64,000 nt of DNA. Source: Aeoliella straminimaris (GTDB lineage: Bacteria; Planctomycetota; Planctomycetia; Pirellulales; Lacipirellulaceae). The stretch lies in the NCBI RefSeq assembly GCF_024054565.1, contig NZ_JAMXLR010000061.1:186001-250000 (forward strand), read 5' to 3'. Positions 35,165 through 45,109 of this stretch are shown here, in pieces (positions within the stretch are counted from its first letter, which is position 1; each line of letters opens with the position of its first letter). The position numbers and the translations under genes were made by a program. Below the pieces are notes generated by a model that saw only the letters and a list, made by a program, of their open reading frames with translations, did no database searches and was not told where the DNA came from.

Positions 35165-37498
35165 ATGTCAGGCCGGCGGTATTCGCTAATCGTTACGAGC
35201 GTTGTAATCGCGCTGTTCGCGCCGTCGTTGCGCCATGCGCGGGCGGCAATCACTGCGGCAGACGTCACGGCCGCCATCGACCGGGGCCGCGATTATCTGC
35301 TTCGCGAGCAATCACCCCGCGGAACCTGGGAGGACATGGGCACCAACCCGGGCGGGGTAACCGCCCTGGTGACCTTCTCGCTACTAAATGCCGGGGTGGA
35401 AGTCGACAGCGTGGAAATCCAGAAGGCGCTGGCCTTCCTGCGGAGCAACGAGTTCCGCCGCACCTACGCGGTCGCCCTGCAGACAATGGTGCTGGCCAAT
35501 GCCGACCCCAAACGCGATCGATTGCTGATCGAGCGGAACGTGAAGTGGCTCGAACAAACGCAGGTCAAAGCCGGCCAGCACAGCGGCGCTTGGTCGTATC
35601 CCGGTGCGGGCGGCGACAAAAGCAATTCGCAGTTCGCCGTGCTCGCGCTGCACGAAGCCCAGCGGGCGGGCGTGCAGGTGAATCCCCAGACGTGGCAACT
35701 GGCGGCCGCCTATTGGCGACGCACGCAGAACCCCGATGGTTCCTGGCAGTACGGCGACAACCCACCCACCGGCAGCATGACCTGCGCCGGCATCGGCGCG
35801 CTAGTGATCACGTCGCTCGCCACCAGCGATGGTGACGCTCGCGTGGTGAATGGTCGCGTCTTGTGCTGCCAGCCCCATGAGGAAGACGACGACATCGAAG
35901 AAGGGATCAACTGGCTGGGCAAGCACTTCTCGGTGGAACGCAACCCGGGTCCGCTCGACCTGGGTGAGATCTGGCATTACTACTATTTGTATGGCGTCGA
36001 GCGCGTTGGCCGACTGACCGCTCGGCGACTGATTGGCGAGACCGACTGGTACCGCGAAGGGGCCGAGTACCTGGTAAATCACCAGGACCCACTGCACCAC
36101 TACTGGCGTGGCAACAGTGCCATCGAAAACCAGCCGCATATCGCCACGGCCATGGCCCTGTTGTTCCTGGCCAAGGGGCGCCGACCGATTGTGATCGGCA
36201 AGCTGCAGCATGGGGTCGGCATGGATTGGAACAACCATCGCCGCGACGCCGCTAACCTGACGGCTTACGCCGAGCAGCGATGGGACATCGACCTTACCTG
36301 GCAGGTCATGCACCCGCGTCCTTCGACCGTGGAGGACCTGCTGCAAGCGCCGGTGCTGTACGTCAGTGGCAATCAAGCGCCCAGCAGTCTGGATGCGGAC
36401 GCGAAGAAGCTGCGCGACTACATCGACCGCGGTGGATTCCTGTTTGCCGAATCGTGTTGCCGCGACTCGGAGAACTTCAACCAGGGCTTCCGCGAACTGG
36501 TGGCCAAGATGTTCCCCGAGCCGGAGTACCGACTGCAACGCGTGCCGCCGAGCCATCCCATTTGGCGAATGGAGAAGTTGGTACGCGCCGATTCGCCCTA
36601 CGCGGGCAAACTGTGGAGCGTGGAATACGGCTGCCGCACCTGTGTGGTGCTGTGCGAGGCCGACTTGTCGTGCTACTGGGAACTCTACCGGCCGGGGCGC
36701 ATCGAGAAGTATCCCAAGGAAATTGAACAGCACATCGACGACGCGCTGACCATCGGCATCAACGTGTTGACCTACGCCACGAATCGTGAGCCAAAAGGCA
36801 AAGAACAGAGCTTCGTGGACGAGTTTGCCGCCAACCCCGAGAACCAGTTGGGGGGACGTGGTGTGATCGATGTGGCAAAGCTGCGGCATGGCGGTGGTTG
36901 CGACGACGCGCCCGGCGCGCTGGCGAATCTGCTGCGAGCCGCCTCGCAGGGCGAGATGAAGCTGCGGGTATCGACCGATGCCGATTTAATTGGCGCCGGC
37001 GGCGAGCAGCTCTTCCGCCATCACCTGGTGTTCATGCACGGCCGCCACGACTTCCGCTTTACGCCGGCCGAACGCAACAATCTGCGGAAGTACCTGGAAA
37101 ACGGCGGTACCGTGATGGCCGACAGCATCTGCGCGTCGGCTGCCTTCACCAAGGCGTTCCGGCGGGAGATGGCCGAGGTGTTGCCCGAGTATTCGTTCGA
37201 GCGGATCCCCGTGACCGATAGCCTGCTGACCACCGAGCACGGCGGCTACGACCTGCACCTGGTGGAGGTTCGCGACCCCCAACCAGCCGCCGACGACCGC
37301 CCCCTGGCCGCGCGAGTGCGACAAATTGAGCCGCAACTCGAAGGCATCCGCCTGGGCGACCGCTGGGCCGTGATCTTCTCGCCCCTGGACATAAGCTGCG
37401 CCCTGGAAAAACACGAAGCCGTGCAATGCCGCGGCTACACCCGCGAAGACGCGGCGCGGATTGGGCTGAATACTCTGAAGTACACGCTCGATCCGTGA
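35165..37498 (+). CDS. DUF4159 protein with terpenoid-cyclase-like N-terminal repeats
   Basis: A 777-residue exported protein. A signal peptide (about 1-28) is followed by an alpha/alpha-toroid of squalene-cyclase-like repeats (about 30-370; DRGRDYLLREQSPRGTWEDM, YWRRTQNPDGSWQYGD), then two DUF4159-like segments: YIDRGGFLFAESCCRDSENF at about 418-437 and YLENGGTVMADSICASAAFT at about 645-664. DUF4159 has a GATase-like fold. The ATG at 35165 has AAGGAG 8 bases upstream. It is divergent from the MoxR gene, a neighbourhood common in planctomycetes. Function is unknown. Confidence 0.88.
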   Translation: MSGRRYSLIVTSVVIALFAPSLRHARAAITAADVTAAIDRGRDYLLREQSPRGTWEDMGTNPGGVTALVTFSLLNAGVEVDSVEIQKALAFLRSNEFRRTYAVALQTMVLANADPKRDRLLIERNVKWLEQTQVKAGQHSGAWSYPGAGGDKSNSQFAVLALHEAQRAGVQVNPQTWQLAAAYWRRTQNPDGSWQYGDNPPTGSMTCAGIGALVITSLATSDGDARVVNGRVLCCQPHEEDDDIEEGINWLGKHFSVERNPGPLDLGEIWHYYYLYGVERVGRLTARRLIGETDWYREGAEYLVNHQDPLHHYWRGNSAIENQPHIATAMALLFLAKGRRPIVIGKLQHGVGMDWNNHRRDAANLTAYAEQRWDIDLTWQVMHPRPSTVEDLLQAPVLYVSGNQAPSSLDADAKKLRDYIDRGGFLFAESCCRDSENFNQGFRELVAKMFPEPEYRLQRVPPSHPIWRMEKLVRADSPYAGKLWSVEYGCRTCVVLCEADLSCYWELYRPGRIEKYPKEIEQHIDDALTIGINVLTYATNREPKGKEQSFVDEFAANPENQLGGRGVIDVAKLRHGGGCDDAPGALANLLRAASQGEMKLRVSTDADLIGAGGEQLFRHHLVFMHGRHDFRFTPAERNNLRKYLENGGTVMADSICASAAFTKAFRREMAEVLPEYSFERIPVTDSLLTTEHGGYDLHLVEVRDPQPAADDRPLAARVRQIEPQLEGIRLGDRWAVIFSPLDISCALEKHEAVQCRGYTREDAARIGLNTLKYTLDP

Positions 37499-37586
37499 GG
37501 GGAATGACGAAGGACGAAGACGAAGTACCCAATGACGAATGGGCGCGCAAGCGTGGGGCATCGGGGATTGGGTGCTTGTCGACACT

Positions 37587-37619
37587 GTCCAGGGTTGCGG
37601 CGTAGCCGGTACCCTGGAC
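37587..37619. terminator. Hairpin between convergent genes
   Basis: GTCCAGGGT / ACCCTGGAC, a perfect 9-base stem with a 15-base GC-rich loop, between the convergent DUF4159 and redoxin genes. It has no T-run, so a terminator role is only likely. Confidence 0.45.
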
Positions 37620-37628
37620 GTGCAGCCG

Positions 37629-39632
37629 CTACTTCGATACCTGCCCCACCTTCGCCAGCGCCTTGAGTATCTCACCCATTTGCAGCAATTGGTCGCCTGA
37701 GGTGTCGATGCGGTCGAAGTTGGCGTAGACCACGGGGTTGCCCTTGGCTTCCTGCTTGGCCAGGCCGCCGTTCTGGTCGGCGTCGGCCGAGTCGAACATG
37801 GCCACGATGTCGAGACCCGTGTGCAGCGGCTTTTGGCCGGCGCGGCGTTGGTTGTCTTTCGGCAGCATCACGTCCACAAAGCCGAGCATCATTTCTTCCC
37901 AGCTCTGGTCGCCCCAGCGAACGGTGTCCGTCGGGTCGGGGTTGGCCAGGTTGTGCTTCGAATTATCGAACACCGCGCGGCAGAAGATTACTGAGCCGGC
38001 CTCGAGCGTGCGCGGTTCGGCCAGCACGTACCGCGTCTGCCAGTTGAAGTCGTAAGCCGGCACGTCGAGCAGTGTCTCCCGCTCGCCCTCAGGTGTCACC
38101 AGTTCGTAGCGAAAAGCCTTGCCCCGCAGATGCATGTGAGGCGACATGGAGATCAGTGTTACGGCCTGCTTCAGTGGTTGGCTGGTGGCCGTCACGACGT
38201 GGGCGTTGTCGTTCGGCGGGATCTCGAAACGCATGTTGCCCACCTCGGCGGTGACAACTTCGTGTTCGATCTCCTCAGGATCGGCCAATACGACTCCCAT
38301 TTTGGTCACGTCGGTTTGTGGCGAGCCGACCGGCGTGTAGTGCATTTCGAAGATGAATTCCGAGCCGGCCGGCACCAGCTTGGCCGAACTTTCGGGGAGT
38401 GGCTCGCCGCGCAGGCCAGGTACGTAGGCCGACAGGAAGATCCAGTTGCGTCGCCCCTTCGCTCCAGGTGGCTCGGCGTAGACGATCGTGTGGTGCACCA
38501 CGGTCGGATTGCCCGGTTGAACTTCCGTTTCTCTCACCCAGGTGTCTTCCTCAAACCCGCTCGGCACGCGGAAGTACTGATACGGCACCCCCTGCTTGCC
38601 GGCGTCGGCTGGCACGTGGAACTCCTCCTCCATCGCGAACTCCAAGTCCGGCTCGCGGGACAACTGCCAACCCTCGGTGAAGACTGGTGGCTCGGGCAAG
38701 TCGGCCGGGTCGCCTTCGGGGCAGCCGGCTTCGACCCATTTGTAGATCAGCTTCTTTTCGCTCTCGGGCATGCTGCGGTCGTTGGCGAACTTGCCATGCT
38801 CGCTGCTAGCATGCCAGGGAGGCATCCGCTGGTCGCGGACCACCTCGGCCATCATCTCGCCCCACCCGGCGACGTCGTCGTAGGTGGCCAGCTCGAATGG
38901 CCCGATCTCTCCTGTGCGGTGGCATTCCACGCAGCGTGCTTGCAGGATGGGGGCGATGTCGCGGGTGTAGGTCACCTCGCTGGAAGGCTCGGCTTCCCGC
39001 GTGCGGCCGATGATGCAACCGAGCGCCTTGGTTTCGGGCTGCGAGACCTGCTTGCCGGCGAGCAATTCATCAAGTGCGATCCGCAAGTCTTCGCGATCGG
39101 CGTGATCGCGGACAACGCCCACCACGTACTGATCGTCCACTCGGCCCTGGTAGCGAATCTTGCGATCGGCATCCAGCACGAACACCTGCGGGGTCCGCTC
39201 GGCTCCAAACAGGTCGGCCACCTCGTGGCTCGGATCCTTCAGCACGGGGTACTCGAGTTCGTGCTGGCGGACAAACGCGGCCACCTCGCGGAGGGAGTCC
39301 TGCCGGTTCGAGTCGACCGCCACGACGGCCACGCCCTGCTCCGCATAGTCGTTGGCAATGGCCTGCAACCGGCCCGAGTAGAGTTTTGCTAGCGGACACT
39401 CGGTGCCCAGAAAGGCAACGATAATTAGTTTGCTATCGTCGAGCTGGGCGAGCGAATAGGGCTTTCCCAGGTGATTGGGCAGCTCGAACGAGTCGATCTT
39501 CCGCCCCAGCGAGTTGGCTATGGCCGTGGTCGACGTGGCCAGAATCAAGCAGCCGACGATCGCCATGCGAACCTGGGGCATCGGGAGAAGACGGGCAAGC
39601 TCGCGGCGTCGATCGTTGGTTGGATGCGGCAT
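37629..39632 (-). CDS. Redoxin / cytochrome / monooxygenase-like fusion with EF-hand tail
   Basis: A 667-residue exported protein. An N-terminal hydrophobic segment is followed by a thioredoxin-like redoxin domain (about 48-195; VAFLGTECPLAKLYSGRLQA, a CPLA site with one Cys). A heme motif CVECH (about 235) in IAPILQARCVECHRTGEIGP comes next, then a copper type II monooxygenase-like region with VVHHTIVYAEPP and MSPHMHLRGKAFRYE histidines, and an EF-hand-like tail (DADQNG..., DTSGDQLLQ). It would act in the periplasm. The combination is recurrent in planctomycetes, but the substrate is unknown. Confidence 0.85.
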   Translation of the reverse strand: MPHPTNDRRRELARLLPMPQVRMAIVGCLILATSTTAIANSLGRKIDSFELPNHLGKPYSLAQLDDSKLIIVAFLGTECPLAKLYSGRLQAIANDYAEQGVAVVAVDSNRQDSLREVAAFVRQHELEYPVLKDPSHEVADLFGAERTPQVFVLDADRKIRYQGRVDDQYVVGVVRDHADREDLRIALDELLAGKQVSQPETKALGCIIGRTREAEPSSEVTYTRDIAPILQARCVECHRTGEIGPFELATYDDVAGWGEMMAEVVRDQRMPPWHASSEHGKFANDRSMPESEKKLIYKWVEAGCPEGDPADLPEPPVFTEGWQLSREPDLEFAMEEEFHVPADAGKQGVPYQYFRVPSGFEEDTWVRETEVQPGNPTVVHHTIVYAEPPGAKGRRNWIFLSAYVPGLRGEPLPESSAKLVPAGSEFIFEMHYTPVGSPQTDVTKMGVVLADPEEIEHEVVTAEVGNMRFEIPPNDNAHVVTATSQPLKQAVTLISMSPHMHLRGKAFRYELVTPEGERETLLDVPAYDFNWQTRYVLAEPRTLEAGSVIFCRAVFDNSKHNLANPDPTDTVRWGDQSWEEMMLGFVDVMLPKDNQRRAGQKPLHTGLDIVAMFDSADADQNGGLAKQEAKGNPVVYANFDRIDTSGDQLLQMGEILKALAKVGQVSK

Positions 39633-39690
39633 AGGTTCACTTGGGGTTGGAGTCGGGTTCTCGTCAGGTGAGTATACCCCGGCTGACCGC

Positions 39691-39707
39691 GAAGCGTTTC
39701 ACGCTTC
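39691..39707. promoter_or_regulatory. Operator-like palindrome between divergent genes
   Basis: GAAGCGT-TTC-ACGCTTC, a perfect 7-base inverted repeat near a minus-strand TATACT (39671-39676) upstream of the redoxin fusion gene. Confidence 0.35.
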
Positions 39708-39773
39708 ATTGGGTTCAGCGCAAAGTATTCGCTGTCAGTAACTTGCGCTTGCTAGCGTGGTCCCGAACGCGCC

Positions 39774-39803
39774 TTGACCGCCAGGCGAGGCCAGCCCTAT
39801 ACT
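39774..39803 (+). promoter_or_regulatory. Promoter of the LptD-like gene
   Basis: TTGACC (39774-39779), an 18-base spacer and TATACT (39798-39803), about 55 bases before the GTG start at 39859. Confidence 0.7.
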
Positions 39804-39858
39804 CCGCCGCCCCTCTATCTGTGCGAAAAGGATTTCGGCAGAGGGCTCGCTTATCGCT

Positions 39859-42800
39859 GTGTTTCGTGTGGCAAGGAAGCCTCGTCCCATCGTCCAGCAA
39901 TCGCCTAGTCCGGTCCGCGTCCTCGCGCCAGCGCTTCGCTGCGCGGTGCGTACGCTCGGAGTGTGCGCCACGGCGTGCGTGCTTCTGGCGGCGACGATGC
40001 TCGGTGCGCGTGGCGAAGTGTTCCTGCCCCGCCCCGCCGACGATCCCGCAATCGCCATCACTGCGGCCGCCGCCACCAAATGGCAAGAAGGCGTGTACGA
40101 GGCCTGGCACCTGTCGGGCGGCTGCACATTTACCCAGGGGGCGAACACCGTTCAGGCCAACGAGGCAATCGTGTGGGTCGAGCCGCCTGCCGTCGATAAG
40201 CCCGGCGAGCCGCACAAGGTGATCATCTACGCCGAGCCCGTGGCCGGGCAGATGATCTTGCTGTCGCATCACGATCCCACGGGCAAGAGTGCCAAGCAGA
40301 ACGTACCGCAGTGGTTTGGTCGCTGGCGGACCGGCCCCGGCGTGGCGTGGCGGGTCGGCCGACAATCGGCGCCACCGCCGAATGCCCCTGCCATCCACAC
40401 CCGTGCTTCGGCGCACTTTCAGGCCATCGGTACGCAGGCCTACGCGTCGCTCGCCAGTGCCCCATCGGGCGAGGTGCAGCTGGCGCAGTTCGAGCAGTTC
40501 GTTCCGCCCCCGGCCCCCGTGGTTGCGGACCCAGGCGGTGTGAGGCGGGTACGAATCGGTCAGCGCAGCGAGGTGGGCATGCAGATCAATTCACGGACGC
40601 TGCCCAGCGGCGAATCGGCCACCACCATTACCGGTGGCACCCGCATCATCATCGAGGGGCTCGAAGTCAATGGACTGCCCCAGGCGTTCGGTCCGGTGGG
40701 CGTGCTGGACATTCAAACCGACCGGGCAGTGATCTGGTCGGCGAATTCGATACACAATCCTGGCTCGTTCGAGCAACAGAACGACTTGCCACTCGAAATC
40801 TACATGGAAGGGAACATCGAGTTTCGGCAAGGCGACCGCGTCGTGTACGCCGATCGGATGTACTACGATGTCCGCCGGCGGGTGGGCACCATCATCAATG
40901 CCGAACTGCAAACACCGCTCTCCGGATTGAAGGGAGTGGAATTCAACGACATTGTGCGACTGAAAGCAAGTGTCATCGAGCAACTCAACGAATCGCAGTT
41001 CGTTGCGCACGATGCCATCCTGACCCCCAGCCGACTGGAAGTGCCCAGCTCACACCTGGGCGCGCAAACCATCACGTTCGAGAACACGCAGCAGCCGAAG
41101 ATCGACCCGTTCACGGGCGCTCAGGCGCAGGATCCCGTGACTTTAGAGCCGCTCTACGAGTCGAGGAGCCTGGCACAGAGTCAGGGTAACTTTGTCTACG
41201 TCAGTGGCATTCCAGTCTTCTACTGGCCCACCATGTCGACGGATCTGGAGAGCCCCGATTTCTACATCAGCAACCTGCGGGTGCGGAACGATCGCATCTA
41301 CGGATTTCAGACGCTGGTGGACCTCGACATGTTCCAACTGCTGGGCGTCGACGAACCACCGGCAGGCGTGGACTGGGACGTCAGCCTCGACTACCTGAAT
41401 CGGCGTGGCTTCGGCTATGGCACTACGGTGGAATACAACCGCGACACGTTCTTTAACACCATCGGACCAACGAGCGGCCTGTTTGACGCCTGGTTTATCG
41501 ACGACAACGGCGTCGACAACCTCGGTTTCTTCCGCCGCGACATCGTGCCCGAGGCCTCGTATCGTGGTCGTACGTTCTGGAACCATCGCCAGAAGGTCGG
41601 GCAAGGCTGGCTGGAAGGCTGGACCGTACAAGCCGAGGTCGGCTGGATCAGCGATCGCACTTTCCTGGAGCAGTACTACGAGCAGGAGTGGGACGACCGC
41701 AAGGACCAACTGACCGGCGTGCGGCTCAAGCGGCTGACCGAAAACCGATCGCTCTCCATCGAGGCCAACGGGCAGCTCAACCCCTTCTTCACACAAACGC
41801 AATGGCTGCCGCGGCTCGACCATTACATCTTGGGGCAAGACCTGCTGGACGAGTCGCTCACCTTGAACACGCACACCAGCCTGGCTTACGCCAACCAGAA
41901 CGTCGCCAGCACCCCCACCAATCCGCAGCTTCAATCGGAGTGGACCCTGCTGCCCTGGGAACAAGACGACGCCGGTGGACGGATCACGGGCCGCGGCGAA
42001 CGCCTGCTGGTCCGCAGTTCGATCGCAGCGCCGTGGAACTTCGAGCCCTTCAAGGTGGTGCCCTACACCACGGGCGAACTGGGACATTGGGGATCCGATC
42101 GCAACGGCAACGACATTCAACGCATCTACGGCCAGGCCGGCGTGCGTGCCAGCATCCCCTTCTGGACGGCGAACCCCTACATTCAGGACCCCGTGTTCAA
42201 CCTCAATGGACTGGCCCACAAGGTGGTGTTCGACATGGAAGCTTCCGTTTCCACGTCAAACCGCGACATGGAAGACTTCCCGCTGTACGACGAGATCGAC
42301 GACGACGTGTTCGAAGAGATTCGCCGGCGGTTGTTCTTCCAGCCGTTTGGTGGCGAACTGGCTGGCACGTTCTTCGACCCCACGACGTCGCCCACCACGA
42401 TCGACCCGAAGTTCGACCCACGCTACTACTTGCTGCGGACCAACACACAGAGCTGGGTCACCTCGCCCGCCATGGAAGTGGCCGACGACCTGGCGCTGGT
42501 GCGGTTCGGCATGCGGCATCGGCTGCAAACCAAACGGGGCCTGCCCGGGCGGCAACACACTGTCGACTGGATGACACTCGACACGAACATTTCGTGGTTC
42601 CCCGACGACAATCGCGACAACTTCGGCACCCCGCTGGGACTGGCCGACTACGATTATCGCTGGCACGTGGGCGACCGGTTCACCATTGTGTCCGACGGTG
42701 CGGCCGACTTCTTCGGCGAAGGCTTCAAGACGCTGTCGGCCGGCATGATCGTCAACCGTCCATCGCGCGGCAATCTGTACCTCGGCTACCGCACGATGCG

Positions 42801-43095
42801 GGGCCCCTTCACGGCCGACGTACTGACGGCCACCATCAACTATCGCATGAACTCCAAATGGGTCGGCTCTGTCAGTTCGTTGGTCGACTTCAGCGATGCC
42901 GGCAACATCGGCCAGTCGGTAACGTTCAGTCGCATCGGCGAGTCGCTTATCTTCAGCTTCGGCGCCAACATCGACGAGTCGAAGGATAACGTGAGCTTTA
43001 ACTTCCTGATCGAGCCCCGCTTCCTGCCCACGCTCAGCCTCACCCGGGCGACCGGCATCGACATCCCACCCGTTGGCGCGGGCGGATTGGAGTAG
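39859..43095 (+). CDS. LptD-like outer-membrane assembly protein
   Basis: A 1078-residue exported protein. A long basic leader and a hydrophobic segment (VCATACVLLAATMLGARGEV) are followed by a region with OstA-type beta-jellyroll character (IIIEGLEVNG, GNIEFRQGDRVVYADRMYYD). Next is a GIPVFYWPTMSTDLESPDFY segment like the LptD plug/barrel boundary, then about 600 residues of alternating beta-strand pattern rich in aromatic and acidic residues. It resembles LPS-assembly protein LptD in layout. The transported lipid in planctomycetes is uncertain. GTG 39859 is the first start after the promoter. Confidence 0.72.
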   Translation: MFRVARKPRPIVQQSPSPVRVLAPALRCAVRTLGVCATACVLLAATMLGARGEVFLPRPADDPAIAITAAAATKWQEGVYEAWHLSGGCTFTQGANTVQANEAIVWVEPPAVDKPGEPHKVIIYAEPVAGQMILLSHHDPTGKSAKQNVPQWFGRWRTGPGVAWRVGRQSAPPPNAPAIHTRASAHFQAIGTQAYASLASAPSGEVQLAQFEQFVPPPAPVVADPGGVRRVRIGQRSEVGMQINSRTLPSGESATTITGGTRIIIEGLEVNGLPQAFGPVGVLDIQTDRAVIWSANSIHNPGSFEQQNDLPLEIYMEGNIEFRQGDRVVYADRMYYDVRRRVGTIINAELQTPLSGLKGVEFNDIVRLKASVIEQLNESQFVAHDAILTPSRLEVPSSHLGAQTITFENTQQPKIDPFTGAQAQDPVTLEPLYESRSLAQSQGNFVYVSGIPVFYWPTMSTDLESPDFYISNLRVRNDRIYGFQTLVDLDMFQLLGVDEPPAGVDWDVSLDYLNRRGFGYGTTVEYNRDTFFNTIGPTSGLFDAWFIDDNGVDNLGFFRRDIVPEASYRGRTFWNHRQKVGQGWLEGWTVQAEVGWISDRTFLEQYYEQEWDDRKDQLTGVRLKRLTENRSLSIEANGQLNPFFTQTQWLPRLDHYILGQDLLDESLTLNTHTSLAYANQNVASTPTNPQLQSEWTLLPWEQDDAGGRITGRGERLLVRSSIAAPWNFEPFKVVPYTTGELGHWGSDRNGNDIQRIYGQAGVRASIPFWTANPYIQDPVFNLNGLAHKVVFDMEASVSTSNRDMEDFPLYDEIDDDVFEEIRRRLFFQPFGGELAGTFFDPTTSPTTIDPKFDPRYYLLRTNTQSWVTSPAMEVADDLALVRFGMRHRLQTKRGLPGRQHTVDWMTLDTNISWFPDDNRDNFGTPLGLADYDYRWHVGDRFTIVSDGAADFFGEGFKTLSAGMIVNRPSRGNLYLGYRTMRGPFTADVLTATINYRMNSKWVGSVSSLVDFSDAGNIGQSVTFSRIGESLIFSFGANIDESKDNVSFNFLIEPRFLPTLSLTRATGIDIPPVGAGGLE

Positions 43096-43171
43096 TTGCG
43101 CGTTTAGCGACGGGGGCTGAGCTACAATAGAGCAGCAACTCACACTCGCCGCACTCCGACTTTCGAACAAC

Positions 43172-43582
43172 ATGGTCCTAGTTCACCACGACACCCCCGT
43201 CCCTCCTCCCGCGTCGCCGATGCGGCGTTGGCTCTGGAAGTTTGCCTGCGCCCTGCGTGGCGTGCTGGTCGGCATGCAAGGCCAGAACAGCTTTTACGTC
43301 CACGTGCCTGCCGCCATCGTGGTGTGCATTGTTGCCGCCTGGCTCGAGGTGTCTCTTGCTGAATGGCTGGTCCTGGTGCTGTGCATCACCGTGGTGATGA
43401 CCGCCGAGCTACTAAACTCGGCCCTCGAACACCTGGCCCGGGCGGTCACACGCGAAGTACACCCCGAGGTTCGCAACGCCCTGGACATCGCCAGCGGTGC
43501 CGTGCTGGTGGCTTCGCTGGGCGCGTGCGTCGTGGGTGTGATGGTGCTGGTGAATCATTGGGCACCGGTTGTCGGTAGCTGA
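43172..43582 (+). CDS. dgkA: Diacylglycerol/undecaprenol kinase family protein
   Basis: A 136-residue inner-membrane kinase of the DgkA/UndK family. It has an N-terminal amphipathic region (WKFACALRGVLVGMQGQNSF), three membrane helices and the signature VMTAELLNSALEHLARAV with the catalytic glutamates. It phosphorylates diacylglycerol or undecaprenol in lipid recycling. The start ATG 43172 is used; a TACAAT box sits at 43123-43128. It is encoded after the LptD-like gene, consistent with envelope functions. Confidence 0.88.
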   Translation: MVLVHHDTPVPPPASPMRRWLWKFACALRGVLVGMQGQNSFYVHVPAAIVVCIVAAWLEVSLAEWLVLVLCITVVMTAELLNSALEHLARAVTREVHPEVRNALDIASGAVLVASLGACVVGVMVLVNHWAPVVGS

Positions 43583-43620
43583 CCGACGGCGCCAGCTTCG
43601 TATGGGGCGAGGGTGACACC

Positions 43621-44082
43621 TCAGCGTTCTACGCACGGCGAATTGGAAACGTTGCTCCAGAACAGCTTTCGAGTCCGCCACAAATAGACGCTTGCCCACA
43701 TGGCAAACATGGCGAATGGCAGAAACACCACCGTGCCGGGGGATATCGCGCGGCTAAGCAGGTCTCGAACAACGATTACCGTCAGCGAGTAGAAATAGAG
43801 CGCGTGGGCCAATTGGGCGGCAAACCATCCCCAATCGCGCATTCGCCATAGGCCGATGGCGCTAACCACCAGAAACGGCACCGACCACAACAGGTCGGCA
43901 ATTCCGAATCCATAGGTAAATGGCAAGGCTTCGGCCGGTGGGGATATCGCCCCCGCGGGTGGCGACGAGAGACGTAGAAACGCCAGCGACCAAAACAACA
44001 CATGCAGCACAGCTGCCGTGCCGTTCACGATTGCAATGGCCGCTGCCCCTCGAGGACGCGCCACCCGGGTTGTACCCGACAT
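43621..44082 (-). CDS. Small multi-pass membrane protein
   Basis: Unrecognised 153-residue membrane protein with about four helices (AAVLHVLFWSLAFLRL, IADLLWSVPFLVVSAIGLW, LAHALYFYSLTVIVV, GTVVFLPFAMFAMWASVYLW). The ATG at 44082 has a strong GAGGAGGGG ribosome site. A much longer overlapping frame upstream is a shadow of the methyltransferase gene. It may be co-transcribed with the ICMT-type gene 98 bases upstream. Confidence 0.65.
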   Translation of the reverse strand: MSGTTRVARPRGAAAIAIVNGTAAVLHVLFWSLAFLRLSSPPAGAISPPAEALPFTYGFGIADLLWSVPFLVVSAIGLWRMRDWGWFAAQLAHALYFYSLTVIVVRDLLSRAISPGTVVFLPFAMFAMWASVYLWRTRKLFWSNVSNSPCVER

Positions 44083-44180
44083 TGTTCCCCTCCTCGTCCG
44101 AATTTCCTTCCCCCCAGCAAACACCGTGGAGACATGTAGCGTGCGGCAAAGGTTCGCCTCCGCAACACTTGATGGCCATG

Positions 44181-44726
44181 TTAGCGAAGGGCCGAGCACC
44201 TTGGCCACCAGCAGTTCACCCGGGCTCGATACTCCCGGTACTGGTCGCCAAAGAGTTGCTCGAGGTGCTCTTCTTCCACCGGGCGGACGGCGTAGTTCCA
44301 AAGCAGTCCCCCCGCCAGCACCGCCACCGGCATCCACCACGAACCGAGCCCCAACCCGACGGCCAAGCCCTGCGTGAGTCCCGCGACGGCCATCGGATTC
44401 CGCACCCAGCGATAGGGGCCGGCCACCACCAAGTGTCGCGGGCAGTCGGTCGGCAGCGGGGTCCCTCGCCCGACGACGGCCATCGTCACCGCGGTCCAGA
44501 CGTTGAGCACACTGGCCGCGACGAACAATGCAATCGCCGCGGCAAGTTGTCCCGGAAAGTGGAACGCGGGCCAACCGACGAGTTCTTCCATCCACCGCAG
44601 CGATACGGGCAGCAACAACAGGAATACGCCCCAGAAGACGAGCGACTGCATAAAGGTCTTCCACAAGTTCCAACCTGTGGAAGCGGCCCGCGCCTGGCGA
44701 AAGTAGGGTACGAAAGACATGCTCAA
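44181..44726 (-). CDS. Isoprenylcysteine carboxyl methyltransferase-like membrane protein
   Basis: A 181-residue integral membrane protein of the ICMT/PEMT superfamily. The C-terminal signature GPYRWVRNPMAVAG and EEEHLEQLFGDQYREYRARV matches this family's SAM-binding region. Four to five helices are present. The acceptor is probably a lipid or small molecule. The start ATG 44726 overlaps the upstream gene's stop by 4 bases. Confidence 0.85.
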   Translation of the reverse strand: MSMSFVPYFRQARAASTGWNLWKTFMQSLVFWGVFLLLLPVSLRWMEELVGWPAFHFPGQLAAAIALFVAASVLNVWTAVTMAVVGRGTPLPTDCPRHLVVAGPYRWVRNPMAVAGLTQGLAVGLGLGSWWMPVAVLAGGLLWNYAVRPVEEEHLEQLFGDQYREYRARVNCWWPRCSALR

Positions 44727-45109
44727 ACTCGATAGCAGGTCGTGGCCAGCCAGGTACCTGCGGCCGCGGCGACCATCAGCGCCGCGGCTAGAGGGGCTTC
44801 GCCAGTTGCAATTAGCGATGCCAATACGAAGAGCGCCGCGTAACTAACCATACCGGTTACCAACCACAGCACCGCTCGCGCCCATGCATGGTGCCTGGCG
44901 ACCATGAACGCCGCCAGGGCAGATCCACCCACAAAGCAAACCAGGTCCGCCGTGGCAAACGCGAGTAGCACGGAGTTGCTCGTGTCGGTTGGCCAAAACC
45001 AGCTTCGACTCGCAGGCCACAGCCACATCATGCCCCACCACAATGCGCCGGCCGTGGCCTGCACGGAGAAGTATCCAGCGATGAGTAGTCGTAGGGGCAT
45101 GCTTTTCAC
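44723..45109 (-). CDS. Small multi-pass membrane protein
   Basis: Unrecognised 128-residue protein with four predicted membrane helices (LLIAGYFSVQATAGALWWGM, LAFATADLVCFVGGSALAAF, VLWLVTGMVSYAALFVLA, ALMVAAAAGTWLA). It overlaps the ICMT-type gene by 4 bases, so translation is coupled. Its start lies next to the end of the frameshifted gene upstream. Function is unknown. Confidence 0.65.
   Translation of the reverse strand: MKSMPLRLLIAGYFSVQATAGALWWGMMWLWPASRSWFWPTDTSNSVLLAFATADLVCFVGGSALAAFMVARHHAWARAVLWLVTGMVSYAALFVLASLIATGEAPLAAALMVAAAAGTWLATTCYRV

Noticed and set aside
44083..44673. Upstream extension of the small membrane protein gene at 43621
   Set aside because: It overlaps the ICMT-type gene in another frame; the ATG at 44082 has a strong ribosome site.
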